From contig CAJNDS010001502.1 in the NCBI GenBank assembly GCA_905221605.1, positions 706,501-770,500 of the forward strand: a stretch of DNA of 64,000 nucleotides, given 5' to 3'. The position numbers were made by a program, and so were the translations under genes. The notes beneath the pieces are model-generated. The model did no database searches. It worked only from the letters and a program-made list of their open reading frames with translations, and was not told the DNA's origin. Below, piece by piece: positions 13,495 through 25,441 of this stretch (its first letter is position 1; the number at the start of each line of letters is the position of its first letter). Origin of the DNA: Symbiodinium natans (lineage: Eukaryota; Sar; Dinophyceae; Suessiales; Symbiodiniaceae).

Positions 13495-14187
13495 GCGCCC
13501 GCCTGGGGCAGCTCAGGCGCGACTTCGTGCAGTTTGGCGAGGAAGGCTGCCCTGGACATGCAGTCGTATGCGCTGCGTCCATCAAGCGACACCAGTACCG
13601 TGTCCGGGCGCAGCGCTAGCGCGGCCCGGACATGGGCTGCTACAGCATCCGTGCCGGCCCGCGCCTGCAGCGCAAATTGATACGGGCGCGTGGCTCGGTC
13701 AAAGGTCCCGGCCCCTCCTTTGCGAGGGTGCGTGACACCAGGCGGCGAAACGTGTCCCGGTAGCGGCAGCGATGCCTCGTACCCCTCCATCCGCCTTCCG
13801 CAAAGCTGTCAGCCGCGTTCGCGCAAGACCATCAGCGACGTCAGCGGGGACCTGTGCTGGCGCCAGGTGGGTCGCGGCTTCCGCGAAGAGGTCCACCGCG
13901 TCGAGGTCCTGCAGCAACAGCTTCAGGTGCTCCGCCCGCATGCCGGAACTGCGAGCGTCACGAAGCGCGGCAGCTACAGCCTTCGCAGGCAGGCGGACTG
14001 GCTGCGCCGGTTCGTACTGCAGAGCCGTGGCCGGTATGGCGGTGCGCGGTTCCGGCGGGCGACGCGCGGGGTCCGCGAGGGCCCGGTAGGTCGTCTCATT
14101 TCCGGACGCCAAATCCGCCGCAGTAAGGACATGGCGCGCTCGGGTCAGCTCGCCCATTCTCGCCTTCACGCACGCTCGGCGGCGCAA
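13495..14187 (-). pseudogene. Decayed non-LTR-like reverse transcriptase fragment
   Basis: The first frame (14187-13699) contains an N-terminal region ending in an RT finger-like motif (LTALRKADGGVRGI). A second frame, entered near 13740, continues with motifs such as RPYQFALQARAGTD and VSLDGRSAYD, the latter matching the first catalytic-Asp segment of RT palms. I recall this arrangement as common in dinoflagellate genomes. The change of frame, loss of similarity after about 13495 and absence of the second catalytic motif (xxDD) mark it as a truncated relic. Confidence 0.6.
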
Positions 14188-16849
14188 GCGACGTGTCCGC
14201 GCCGCTCAGCGTCCGCAGTGTCGGCGAGGCGCGGCCAACGCGAGCCTGCTCAGCTTTTCCACACGAAAGTTCGCCGAAGTTTATTTCATTCGTCTTTTGT
14301 TCTCAATGACCCATGGTGCTGCTTTCTTTGATGATGTGTCTGTACGGTGGTCTTGCTGCGCGGGTTTTTCTCTACGCTGTTAGCCTGGGCGGCTGGAGTT
14401 GCTTTGCAGGCGTCGCGAAAGGGTCTTGCTTTACATATCACGAGGTGCATAGTTGTTACACATGATGGCATCTTCCCGCAACAGGGCCGCGAATCTGCCA
14501 GATCAGCCAGCACCATCGACAAGTGGAAGCAAAGAAAAAGTTGCTTCAGAAGAGTCTCTTTGCCCACTCCTAGCACTGCCAAAGATGGATCCAGCAAGTC
14601 CTTACAAGTAGACTTGAGATGCCGTCATGCTGCGAACATTGTTCAAGGTGACATCCAAGCTGACCTCAGATTGACAGTTTCGAGAGTTCAAGCCGATTCA
14701 ACCAGCTCCAAAACTAATTTCAAAACCAGGCGCAACTTTCTTAAACGCATCGCCCACCAACATCTGGCCGAAATCCGCAAAGAAAAGCCTGACTCAAGAA
14801 CGCAAAAAAACATGGTCAGCGAAACCCACATGTTCGGCCAATTCGCGCGCTGCCACCAGCCCAAGAGCCAATGTCAATGATTGTGCGTGGCCGCAACTCA
14901 TCGATCCTTCACGCTCCATGTACAATGACTCATACCTTGCATTTAGGGCCTGAAGCATACCTTGAAAAAAACCCAACCCCGAAATGGGCTCTGATGTCAC
15001 TTGACAGGAGGCATCATCGCATACATCTGCCAATCAAAGGCGCATTTTCCTTACTTCTGCGAGCCACTTGCGCTGTGCTGCAGTTCAACTCGCGCGCTCC
15101 GGCCCCAATATAAAGAAAGGATCCGAACGGGACACCACGCCAAGCGCTGTGAGCCTGGAGCGCACGAAGCAACCAACTTCTCGGAATCTACAGCATCGGG
15201 CAGCAAAAGGCAGCGAGTTTTTTCGAAACTTGACAGCACCTGGCCAATGTACATCGACTCAAGTGTGTCCACGGACATGTCAGTGTCATCCTCTGATAGC
15301 ATTTCCCCAAACTATCAGACTTTGAGTGTTTGCTGTGTCCTCCCGGTCTGCCCAAAGCACGAAGCGCCCCTGCCCAGCATCACAAGCAAACATCCTCAGT
15401 CGAAATTCCGCGCTCCCAGCCAGCACCTCGCCATCACCAGCAGTTGCATTTTCGACTCGGCTGGCTATTTCCTGACAGTTGTCAGAAGCCAAAATTCAAG
15501 GCATGTAATGAAAAATGCCACTGCCGATGCATCTTCTTTTGACTTATAAGCGTGGCATTGGGAGCCTCGTGCCTACGCTCACCATCCGCAAGGCGGGCAC
15601 GCTTGACGTCCATGCACCCCTTTCTCTCACATCAACGAAGCTTGGGATCCCGTGGCTGCGACAATCGCATGGCGATGCATCGCGCTATCCTAAACTTGAA
15701 GTGGAAAATGGAGAGTCAACACACCGAGCAAGCCCTCACAACTTCATTGCATGTTACAAGTAGGAAACCTAGCAAGTACGATGTAAACAACACGAACAAC
15801 ACGTAGGACTCCACACCAAGCCAAGGCCTTGGAGATATCTCGAAACACTCGCCCTCCTCTGCGCAGTGCTTTTCGCAGCCTCTGTCTTCAAGAAACGAGG
15901 AGGCGACGAGAGCACTTTGCTGGGCTCTCTTCGCTACGGCTTCGGCTTCGCTCAACTTCAGGTACTTGCCGCGCCTCTGGGGAGCTGCCTTTCCCCGGGC
16001 ATGCGGAGACCTGGACATGACTCAGTTGCTTGGCAGAGCACAAAAACACGCATGCGCCTTGCAGCATCATCGCGTGCCTTGTAGCTCCAAGCCCCGGAAA
16101 ATCCACAAGTCGACATCCAACAAGCCTTCCCGTCCAGCTTGCAAAAACATGCCCACCATGTCCTAAAACATTGGCTAAACAATACGGCCAAGTGACAATG
16201 AAACGGGCACCAGGCAATGGCAGTGATTTTGTCTTTGGCCAGCTCGAGTGACAAAAACCTCTGGCCAAGACCATGGGTTACAAGCAATGTCAGAAGTGGG
16301 CATGCCTTGTGCGGAAAGACCGTGCCGGAAGCAATCATGATCCATGGGCCACGGACTTGACAAACACTGCCCGGTCTGAACGCAGTATACTATAATGTAC
16401 TTTTTAGTGGTCATGTGCTCTTGCATGGAAATATTGCCATCGTGCACAAAAACAAGAGATGGTGGCTCAGTTGAACGTTGAACTCTATTTGTTAAGCAGC
16501 GATTGCTACAACTGCGATCTCACACACGCATGGCTTGTCAGTCTGACCATGGGGAATGTCAACACGTTGAGTCTTGTTGAAGAATCTTCGATTCATCAAT
16601 GAATCTTCCAAGCTGCAATGAAAAAACAGAACTGCACGAATGCATAAAAGGTGAACTTGACCTCCCTAAATCCGGCTGTGCACAATGAGCTATCATGAGC
16701 TGCTCTGTAGATAAGGTCTGTATGGCCTCGATGTTCCAGGAGAATTTAGAGCTCCCCAACAACGGCCACGATGCGACCAAGCCGTCGCACTCACCACGAA
16801 ATAACGTTTCAATGTAGGCACGCCCCCCTTAGCAACACCCAAGAACTTC
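14188..16849. other. No supportable gene
   Basis: No domain, RNA gene or repeat was recognised in this stretch. Frames on both strands are short and overlapping. Confidence 0.45.
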
Positions 16850-17163
16850 TCAGTCGCCCATCGCCGCTTTTCCAGCCAGCTCTCGCAAGTGGATGCCGCG
16901 GATAAGTCTTGAAACTCGACAAGCGCTAATTATCGGAGTCAGGCTGAAACTTCCTAGACCCCTGGCAGGTTCAGTGACCTAGCGCTGCCGAAGGACCTCC
17001 TCTCAGTCGCCTAGCCCGCTCTCGCAAGTGGATGCCGAGAATATTCGTTACAAAGTGTTAAAACTTTCAAGGGCTGGCCTTTTGGAGTCAGGCCGAAAAG
17101 ACTCCTACGTAGACCTGCGCGATAGGCAGGCTCATAGACTCGCAGCGCTACCGAAGGACCTGA
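16850..17163. repeat. Degenerate tandem duplication of ~150 bp
   Basis: Two consecutive copies (about 16850-16999 and 17004-17163) share the blocks TCTCGCAAGTGGATGCCG, GGAGTCAGGC and CTACCGAAGGACC or its variant, with heavy divergence between the blocks. No coding signal is seen. Confidence 0.5.
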
Positions 17164-18365
17164 ACTACGGAGCCTCCAGTTTAACAGCCCCACACCAAGA
17201 AAAACAGCACCAACCTCCCGATCCTAAAGCAACGAGATTGACACGTGCGTTCTGCTCTTCCAGACTTACAAACAGCTCAGATGCTCCAACCGCCTCAACC
17301 GGATCATCAGAGCCTAAGCTTCTCGAAGATACGAGATCCAGCCAGCGGATGTTCGAGAGGACATTTTGGAGCTCAGAGTTTCATGCTAGGGCCAGCTGGG
17401 GTTTTAAGGTTTAGGGTTAGGTCAGGAAGTCATAGAAGCACCCAACATCTATGATTGCGACAACGGTGCTCGGCATACCTGCTGGCTCCGCAGCCCATAT
17501 GCTGGGAAAAGCAATGCAAGCTGTGTGTTGAGAATTGTTGCAGCATGTCGCAATGTGACTTTCAGAGTACCTGGACCTCCTGTCCGTCTACGAAGTACGT
17601 TCACATTGCTGGGGCTTCAGCATCCAAGGCTTGCTAACCGGGTGAGGGCTCAGGGCGCGGTTACGGCGCTGTTCTAAAAGCTGCGTGACAGCCCTTGGGC
17701 CAAACGGGACCGGGAGAATGCAAGGCCGCACCTCCGGCAGAGACCTCTTCAGCTTCGAACACTACACCTTGGGGTCGATGCATGACACCGAGTGCCTGAA
17801 ATCGCAAATACCTCGACTTGACCCTGCGGTGAACCCAGTCCTAACCAGCACCAGAATGCACCAGAATCTTCATTTGCATGTGCATTACTACAGCGGTGGC
17901 CCGTTTGACGGCCAAGCCGCCACTGCAAGAAAGCTAGGCAAGTTGGCTTTTTCGGCGGCACACCAGCAAGGCGAGCAGCACGCGGAGGCCTCAAAGGGTC
18001 CCAGGCAGGAGTCGAAGCCACGAACCCCCCCCCGCAAACCACCCGATCGACGACCGGCCGGGCCTGGGATGCAAAAATGAGTTTCTTCTTGGTTACCGGC
18101 AGCGCATTGAAAGTGGCCCGGAGGTTCTTCTCCTCTGTCTCGCCTGGGCATGATTTGTGTGGCGAGCACAAGATGCTTGAACAAAGCGCCTGACATGGCT
18201 CTTTGGCATCCTTCAGGCCACAAGGCTGGCAATAAATATGACTCAATGTGACTCTAAGCATAGATGGCGACCGATGCAGGATTTGAAGGAAGCACTTCCC
18301 ACATCGCCCCCATCTTTGAATGCAAAGCCAGCGCACCGCACTACTGTGGACCGGAGGACGACACG

Positions 18366-19530
18366 ACCCCGAATCTCCTCCGGAGCGAGTGCCGAGGCCC
18401 AGGCCGAGCTCGTTGTGACGCAGCGAAACCGTGAGCTCTGTGAGCTGCTGCAGTTTCTGCAGGCTTCCCACCACGGCTGCGGCGCCTGCTAGGCCTCGGG
18501 CGAGAGAGGGCCCCAAGCTGAAGCGCCCCACCTCCTTCAATGCGATTGCAGCCCCCTCATGCTTCGATCTTTTAAAGGTCCGAGCAAAGCGCCCTCCGAG
18601 GCCCCGGGCCGATCATGTTCTTGCGCAGGGACAACTCGAGTGTCTGCAGCTGCGTGAGCTCTTCCAGGGCGGAGGCCAGGGACTGCGCGCCCTGGTCGCC
18701 TCGGTGCCCGGGGCCGTCACTGCAGAAAGTGCTGCTTCCATGCGTCCCCTCAGACGCAAAATGAGCACGCGAGAGGCCACGATTGGGACATTTCATTGAA
18801 TGAAGATAGCGTTTTTGGGGTTAAGTATCGCTTTCTCAATCAAAACGATGATATTCGGGGGTATCAAATTGCTAATGTCCGCCCAAAGCTACCCAGAGAG
18901 GCGCGGGATTTAGCCAGTCGCTCAAGTGCCTTTGAGGGTTTTCGGGCAAACCTCACGGAAGCCGCCGTGTGAATCCAAGACCCTGAAGCACGTCACGGGA
19001 GTCGAGTCCGTCCGGGTGCAGGCTGGGATGAGCTTGGTTTGGCATGACATCGCCGGCTGGATGCAGTTTACAAAAGCAAGACAAAAAAAGCCTCTGAGAA
19101 CGGATACGAGTACATGGATGGGTTCGTCTTTGCAGGATTGCCAGAAACGGCGGGTGTGAAGCCGCTGGGATACGCTGGAGCCGAGTCGGAGTCAACCAAG
19201 GGCTGGGACCCCGGCCCAGGCAGTTCTGGCCCAAGCCCAAAACTAGCCGCTCCAGCTCGTTGTGCTGGGCGAGGCCCGTGGCCAGGGTCCGGGCCACGCC
19301 CGTGCCTGCCCAGGCGGAGACTATGCGCCGCGCCACTGAAAACCACCGAGGGCGGGGCTGATGCTGCTGCCGCCGAGCAGTAGCCGGAGCTCTCGGAGCG
19401 GTGGCAGCCGTGGCAGGGCCCGGAGGAGAGGCTCCAAGAGCTCGCGGTGGCGGCCTCGGACATGCAGGGCCCGTCTCTGACCTCGAAAGCCTCGGCTCCT
19501 CAGAGCTGAGCCGGCGTGCCGTTGCCACCG
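18366..19530 (-). CDS. Cluster of leucine-rich-repeat exon fragments (RNI-like)
   Basis: At least four minus-strand segments read as ribonuclease-inhibitor-type LRR units: near 18370-18490 (LQQLTELTVSLRHNELGLG), 18615-18700 (LTQLQTLELSLRKNMIGPG), 19220-19330 (HNELERLVLGLGQNCLG) and 19382-19440 (LPPLRELRLLLGG). They lie in different frames separated by non-coding DNA, as expected for exons of one or more spliced LRR genes. RNI-like LRRs form curved protein-binding solenoids. Exact splice sites were not resolved because dinoflagellates use GT, GC and GA donors. Decayed duplicates are an alternative. Confidence 0.45.
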
Positions 19531-19584
19531 AGCTCGAGCCTTTGCTCTTCGTCCAACTCCTTGAATTGTTGGTCCTGCCAGCGG

Positions 19585-19736
19585 GTTTAGGGTTTAGGGT
19601 TTAGGGTTTAAGGTTTAGGGTTTAGGGTTTAGGGTTAAGTTTAGGGTTTAGGGTTTAGGGTTTAGTTTAGGGCTTAGGGTTTAGGGCTTAGGGTTTAGGG
19701 TTTAGGGTTTAGGGTTTAGGGTTTAGGGTTTAGGGT
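19585..19736 (+). repeat. Interstitial TTTAGGG array inside the LRR exon region
   Basis: About twenty TTTAGGG/TTAGGG-type units with occasional GTTAAG and CTTAGGG variants. The array lies between LRR exon fragments, so it is probably intronic or intergenic to the LRR genes. Confidence 0.93.
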
Positions 19737-19739
19737 CAA

Positions 19740-20390
19740 AGACCCGAGAAAAGCCGAGCAAGCTGCAAACCCTCAAACCCTAAAAGCCCTAGAATCATCA
19801 TCCCCCCAAGGGAAGAACAGTTCAACAATACAGTTGCAAGGCACAGAGCTGTTAACCCACCCCTGCCCCCCCAGAGAATAAATAAAACCAAACGAAAGTA
19901 ACGAAAGGTGGTTTATGTAAGGCTTGGCATGAATGCATGTTATGATGTTCGGTGTTACTTGGTACTGCTTTGCTGCTCTCAATGCTTTCGGCACACTCGT
20001 TCTCTAGTTGCTTTGTTGTCTCTTTGAAGTGTTTTCGCCTTGTCTTGCAAGGAAGCAAACAGCAAGGCCTGAGGCTGAACCCAAAATGCAGAAGTTTGTC
20101 CCCTCGACCCTGCGCCTGAGGCAGAAACCCGACACCCTGAAGCTAAGATAAGATACTGTGCCTTTGGGCGACTGGCGTCGACTTAATTCCGGCCCGAATG
20201 GATGAAGAACTATGAAGAACTTGCCACCAAACTTCAGAGGGAGCGAGCCTCCAACTTGCACAAGAACTCCACCACGGGGTGGGCGATGGTGCCCTTCACC
20301 TGAAGAAAAGGGCAGCCACAGCGAGAGAAGATAGGAAGATGTTGTGAGAACAAGAGACGGAAGAAGAAACGCCACGATCTCTCATCGCCC
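19740..20390. other. Non-coding interval between LRR exon clusters
   Basis: I see no LRR unit or other domain here. A few CCCTAAA units persist at the left edge, next to the array at 19585-19736. Confidence 0.4.
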
Positions 20391-20394
20391 CGCC

Positions 20395-21028
20395 TCGCGG
20401 GACCGCAAGGCCCTGGCCATTGCTAGGGCCGCCTGGCCCAAATCGTTGTCGGTCAGATCAAGCTGGGCTTCGACCCCGCTCACCCGAAGCGCCTGCAGGG
20501 CGGTGCTCGAGACTCCCTCGAAGGTCCTCGAAAGTTTAGCGCTGCGCTTGCTCACAAGCTGCAGATAGCTGCAGGTTGGGGGAGAGAAGGTTCAGATGCT
20601 TTGGGTTGGCGGTGAGCTTTCGGCAAGTACAAGAGTAACCGCCAGCCTCAAGAAGGGCGAAAGCGCCTTCCTCCACGACTTCAATGTTGTTTCCCGCAAG
20701 ACTCAGCTGCTTCAGGGTCTGATTCTGATTGATTGCCTGCCCACAAAGGAATGCGCGGAAGGATGTGGCAATTGCGGAGCCAAAGCTCTGTGAAGTGTGC
20801 TCGCCAGTCGGTGGCCATTATGCTGTGTTCCTACCGCGAATCTTCCTATCGTATTTCGAATGCCACCAAATCGATCCCACTCTTCGAGCTCGAGGCCTCG
20901 GACAAAGCCTTGACAGCAGCGACGTCGATGCGTTCATGGTTGAGGCTCAGTGCCTCAAGCGTTCCGTTGGGCTGCAAAGCCAAAGCCTGGAGTGCAGCGT
21001 CGCGCTGTTCCAGCTGTGGTGTGCACAC
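20395..21028 (-). CDS. LRR (RNI-like) exons of a second tandem gene
   Basis: Three minus-strand segments each encode an LRR unit: about 20846-21028 (NGTLEALSLNHERIDVAAVKAL), 20630-20790 (QTLKQLSLAGNNIEVVEEGA) and 20395-20570 (AQLDLTDNDLGQAALAMARAL). Each has the LxxLxLxxN pattern followed by an amphipathic helix. They lie downstream of a stop codon at 21069-21071, so they probably belong to a different gene from the HET-like one upstream. Order and orientation suggest tandem duplication. Splice boundaries are not resolved. Confidence 0.5.
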
Positions 21029-21068
21029 ACCTATAAAAGCACTGAGCTTCCATGATGCATCCTTCCAC

Positions 21069-22250
21069 TCAATTTAAGCCCATCCGCAACTGGCGACGCG
21101 CCTCGACGAACTGGCGGGTGTCCTCCTCAAAAAGCTCGTTGTGCTGCAGGTGAAGCTGTGCAAGCTTCTTCTTCTGGATGACCTGCCAGAGGTGGTGTTG
21201 CGGCTGAGTTCTGCCTGAGGTGCATATGAATTCGGAAGTGCACAAGTGTAAGCCGGCGTATCGTGCTCAATCCGTATCGAATCACATGCACCTGCACATT
21301 CATGCAGCCTGCACTGCACAATTCCCTAGGCAAAGAGTCGCAGCGAACACCCCCCCCAGCCCAAGGCCTGCAGCAGCAGTGGGAGCTTCTTGCTGAGCTC
21401 GCAGTGGACGATCTCCAGGCTCCTGAAAGTCACCGCGGTCTAGCCCCAAGGCTGCTTTGGCTTCGTCTTCGATAGGCATCATCGAGGCGCTCCAAGCCTA
21501 GCCATGGGAAGTGCTTTGCGTGCCGAGGCTCTCCAAGAGCGGGTAGCGCTCCAGAGAAGACAGGCCGATCTCGAGTGCTTCTGCACCCAAATCTACGAGC
21601 CTGAGGCTCTTGCACGTCTCTGCCTTCTGTTTGTACACTTCCGCTTGCAATCTGCAGACGGTCTCCACATCATCTAAATGTGTGAATTTGAGCCGGCCTG
21701 AGACATCTTTACGAAATGCCTCCGGCACCATCGGGGCGATTCCCCCTTTCTCTCCTTCGGGAGAGTCTACTTCACGCGAAAGGTTAGTGGCTGTTCGAGT
21801 GCTAGACCACTCCCTCTCAGCAACGCACCACCCACGCTGCTTGTACGGCGTGCGGTTCTTGACCAATTTAGTCACAGACACTGGCTTCACCAGGCCGGTG
21901 GGGTGGTGGTACATCATCACGCATTCTTGCTTCCGCTCGGCTTCTGCTATGTCTGCCTCCGGCGTCAGAGACTCAATTCGGAGAGTGCTCGTCTTGTCGT
22001 GGCAGTACAGCACATGCATGTGCTGCATCGCACGCCCGAAGCTGACATTCTGCTTCTGGGAGAGTCGCTGGAACTGAAACAAGGACACATAATCGATAAA
22101 AAACCACTCCTTTCCCGTAAGAGCCTTGGCCAGCTTCGAAACCTGGTATCCGTACGGATCACAGTGCTCGCGCGACTCCCAGCAATGGGAAAGTGAGACT
22201 ATCTGGGTGCCGTCAGGCGCCTTGCCATCGGCCCAGGCTTGGACCTCCAA
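21069..22250 (-). CDS. HET-like domain protein with LRR C terminus (exons)
   Basis: The main exon (about 22250-21498, up to 250 aa) carries a domain with the features SLSHCWE, a WFFIDYVSLFQ stretch, an MHVLY segment and YKQRGWCVAE. This resembles the heterokaryon-incompatibility (HET)-like modules common in dinoflagellate and oomycete proteins. It then runs into a first LRR (SLRLVDLGAEALEIG). Further minus-strand LRR exons lie at about 21358-21434 (FRSLEIVHCELSKKLPLLL) and 21069-21190 (KLAQLHLQHNELFEEDTRQF), the last ending in TGA at 21069-21071. The start and introns are unresolved. Function is unknown; a protein-interaction or signalling role is only an inference. Confidence 0.5.
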
Positions 22251-22321
22251 ACGGTGATGATCAATGGGACAAGGAGGGAAGCATGCTTAGGGCTGCCTCC
22301 AACATGGTGCGGTTGTCGCAG

Positions 22322-22528
22322 TCAAAAGCTTTTTGGGGCGGGGTTGGGTTGGAGATTCACAGTGATTTTTAGCACACAAACCACGTACCGCACCTCCTCG
22401 TGCGTCACAAGCGCCGTCCGGCTTTCCACGTAAGCGGACTCCGCTTCCTGGCGGCGTGGGAGCCGCTGTCCTTCCCGGTGCAGCTTCAGAAGGAAGTCGG
22501 CTCGCACCTCGAGCGGCCAGGATTCCAT
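22322..22528 (-). CDS. Upstream exon of the HET-like/LRR gene (probable)
   Basis: This minus-strand segment reads as a charged helical region (DFLLKLHREGQRLPRRQEAE followed by an Ala/Thr/Glu-rich stretch) and then reaches a GTGCGGTACG-like donor context near 22395. It lies about 70 bp before the HET-like exon and has coherent composition. Assignment to the same gene is by proximity only. Confidence 0.35.
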   Translation of the reverse strand: MESWPLEVRADFLLKLHREGQRLPRRQEAESAYVESRTALVTHEEVRYVVCVLKITVNLQPNPAPKSF

Positions 22529-22628
22529 CCGTTATGGCGGCATTGACCACTACATCCCTTTGAAACTATGCTATTGCTAGACTGGACGATCCCAGCATGG
22601 TTCAACCCCATAGCCGGGGGTGCGCACT

Positions 22629-23470
22629 AGGCGGATGTCAGCGACTTTCAGGAAGTCTGCCAGCCCCTGCTTCTGAGCCAGGTCGTAGCGCTTGGGCTGG
22701 CGCAGGCAAGGCGTGACATTGTTGTTGCGGAACGCTCACCCCACACCCTGCCTCTTGCAGCTCAAAAGTTGGATCAAGGCGGCGGAGGCAGTTTGCCAAC
22801 TCCTCGCAGCTCAGCAGCCCCTCGCCTCCGCACGGAAGCATCCACCACGAATCGGGTTTCCGAAATCATTCTGATGGGGCTCTTATGGATTCTTATGGCT
22901 GGGCTTCCGGCGATCTGGACTAACCTCTTGCCAGATGCCCTGACCCAGGCGCTCGGATGCATGCTGTTGCAAATTGGGCACGCAGTCTCTGCCTGCAGCA
23001 TGTCCACGGTGAAACGGTCGCCTGATGTGCACAGCACTGGGCTTCACCAATCAATAGGGTGGGCATTCTACAGCCGACCTACATGTCAAGCTTGAGACGG
23101 ACGGAAATTCCCTGGCGTTTTCGCCCGTTCTGCTTCCGGCCTGCAAGGTTCCTGACGAGGATGTGGAGGGCATCCTTGGAGATCCTCCGCGTGCCCGGGC
23201 CGCCCTGGCAAGCAGAGCCGGTAAGGAATTCTCGTTATAAACCGACGGCTGAAAGACTTTTGGCTTTGTGCCTTTAAGTCTTGAAGGGTATGCCTAGCCA
23301 GGTATGTTGTCACAGATCCAGCTTCCAACTCGCGACCGGAGAGACGCATGAACCTGACAACGTACCACCTCGTGCGCGCAAACCTGCCTCCAAACGGATG
23401 TCCACATCTTCCAGGAAGTCAGCCAGCTTCGTCTTGTCAGCTAGGTCGTACTCCTTCGCCTGCGCTGTCT
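22629..23470 (-). CDS. Duplicated exon pair of the same locus
   Basis: Two minus-strand segments are clear paralogues: 23395-23470 (KEYDLADKTKLADFLEDVDI) and 22629-22707 (KRYDLAQKQGLADFLKVADI). A third candidate exon at about 23105-23205 reads ISKDALHILVRNLAGR. The regularly spaced related exons indicate internal exon duplication upstream of the HET-like exon. I do not recognise the domain. Splice sites were not determined. Confidence 0.4.
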
Positions 23471-23599
23471 GGGACAAATGCCACCAGTGCATTCTACCCA
23501 ATCTGACCCACCCTCTCAGCTGTTCAATGCTGCGTGTATTCCAGAAAACAGCCTGCAAAGCTGCTGCCGCCGCAGTCGCAGCACGTCCACATATCATAG

Positions 23600-24293
23600 T
23601 CTAAGCTTTTTGAGGTTTCTAGGCCCTTTTTACACCTCCAATCCTCATGCCTCCAAGCCCCTTTTGTGCCTTTCAACCTCCTTATGCCCCTGAACCTCCT
23701 CATGCCTCTTTGTAAGACTCCTGGCGTCTCCCAACCTTACGTCTCTAACTTCATTCACACCTCTGTATGCTTCTCCGCGCTTCCAAATGTCTTCAAAGCT
23801 GTAATAGCATCTCCGCGTCACGCCTCGAAATGGCCTTCATTTGCTTCCAGGATAAAAAGCCGAAGGGCCGAAGACTTCTTCACCAAATGTTTTAGCTCCA
23901 GTTTCGTTCGGTGCCCATGCCACACCCAACCATTAAGGCCAAAACAAGGCACTTCGATTGCCATCGTTTTGGAGCACCAAAACGACCCGTGCGCCTTTGT
24001 TCCACCGCCATCCGCACCGAGACGAGCAGAGAAACACGGTGTTCTCAATTTTTTGTCGAGGCCGGGGCTCCTTGTTGCTTCAACCCCTAATACCCCTACT
24101 AAGCCAAAACTACACGTGGATCGTTTCATGTATGTGAGTCCATGTTCAAAAACCTCAATACTTTGTGTTTTTTGGAGGTTAGTTTTGGGATATCATTGAC
24201 ATCATTGGAATTACTTCCTTCATGAACAACATACTCTGCAATTTAAACCCGAAAAGAACAAACGATATTACTACACATATATAATATAAACGC
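23600..24293. other. No supportable gene; CT-rich degenerate repeats
   Basis: From 23630 to 23790 a loosely repeated 25-30 bp CCTCATGCCTC-like motif occurs several times. The rest shows no coding signal. Confidence 0.4.
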
Positions 24294-24745
24294 ATATACA
24301 TACATACATACATATATACATATATACATATATACATATATACATATATACATATATACATATACATATATACATACATATATACATATTATACATATAT
24401 ATACATATATACATATATACATATATACATATATATACATATATACATATATATATATACATATATATACATATATATACATATATATACATATATATAC
24501 ATATATATACATATATATACATATACATATATACATATATACATATTACATATACATACATATACATATATACATATATATATATATACATATATACATA
24601 TACACATATATATACATATACATATATATACAATATACATATACATATACATGTATACATGTATACATGTATACATATATATATACATATATACATATAA
24701 CATATACATATATATATCCATATATACATATATAAATATATATAT
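24294..24745. repeat. (TATACA)n microsatellite
   Basis: About 450 bp of TATACA/TATATACA units followed by a poly-C run to about 24770. It abuts the 3' boundary of the nested transposon block, 42 bp away. Long Tyr/Ile/Met frames on the minus strand are a by-product of the repeat. Confidence 0.97.
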
Positions 24746-24787
24746 GCACCCCTACCCCCCCCCCCCCCAGCGACCTACCCTTTTTAG

Positions 24788-24955
24788 TTCTACCCGACCC
24801 CTATTTCTAAGCACCAGCAAGCTAAGATAAAACCTGCAGAGCTCTCTCGCACAAGTCCCTTTCTTTTTGACGAGTGGTGGCGGGCAGCAAGAATCTGGAA
24901 TCAAGATGAAAGCTAAATATGCAAGCTGAAGCTGAAGGTGTCGAGAGCCAACCCC
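24788..24955 (-). repeat. E1 terminal R2 (3' outer copy)
   Basis: 168 bp, one mismatch to 25183-25350. It forms the 3' end of E1; unique sequence starts at 24787. Confidence 0.93.
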
Positions 24956-25055
24956 CCCCATCCGAAGGGAAACGAACCGGGAAAGAGGGACCACAGCGTA
25001 AAGCGAAGGCAATGCTTAAAGCTAAAGTACAGAACCCAAGGGAGGGAGAGGTGGG

Positions 25056-25182
25056 TGCTTCGAACTGGACACCAAGCGCATGACATGTTCGAGCAGCTGG
25101 TGCTAAGAAATAGGAAGCAAAGATTTCCCAAAGTGCATGAAAAGGCGTCGTGTAAAACAGCTGTGAGTAAACACACGAACAG
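25056..25182 (-). repeat. E1 internal R1, also an unoccupied copy of the E4 target
   Basis: 127 bp, matching the split 5' R1 (53438-53547 plus 62537-62553). Here CAGCTGTG and AGTAAACACACG are contiguous at 25165/25166, the exact point where E4 interrupts the outer copy. Confidence 0.93.
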
Positions 25183-25350
25183 TTCTACCCGACCCCTATT
25201 TCTAAGCACCAGCAAGCTAAGATAAAACCTGCAGAGCTCTCTCGCACAAGTCCCTTTCTTTTTGACGAGTGGTGGCGGCCAGCAAGAATCTGGAATCAAG
25301 ATGAAAGCTAAATATGCAAGCTGAAGCTGAAGGTGTCGAGAGCCAACCCC
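25183..25350 (-). repeat. E1 inner R2
   Basis: Directly abuts internal R1 in the order R2-R1 on the minus strand. This is the junction expected of a circularised or split-repeat YR element. Confidence 0.92.
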
Positions 25351-25441
25351 AAAAGTGTAACTGCCACCACAAGTCAGAAAGAGCAGACGCTAAACATTGA
25401 ACCCAACCACTGAAGTGGCTGCCGATCTGACTGCTTTGCAA

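Noticed and set aside
24294-24745. Long Tyr/Ile/Met-rich open frames on the minus strand
   Set aside because: They are translations of the TATACA microsatellite in several frames and have no protein-like composition.
24956-25055. A further terminal repeat between R2 and internal R1 of E1
   Set aside because: The segment has no second copy in the window. It is unique spacer like 41738-41855 in E3.
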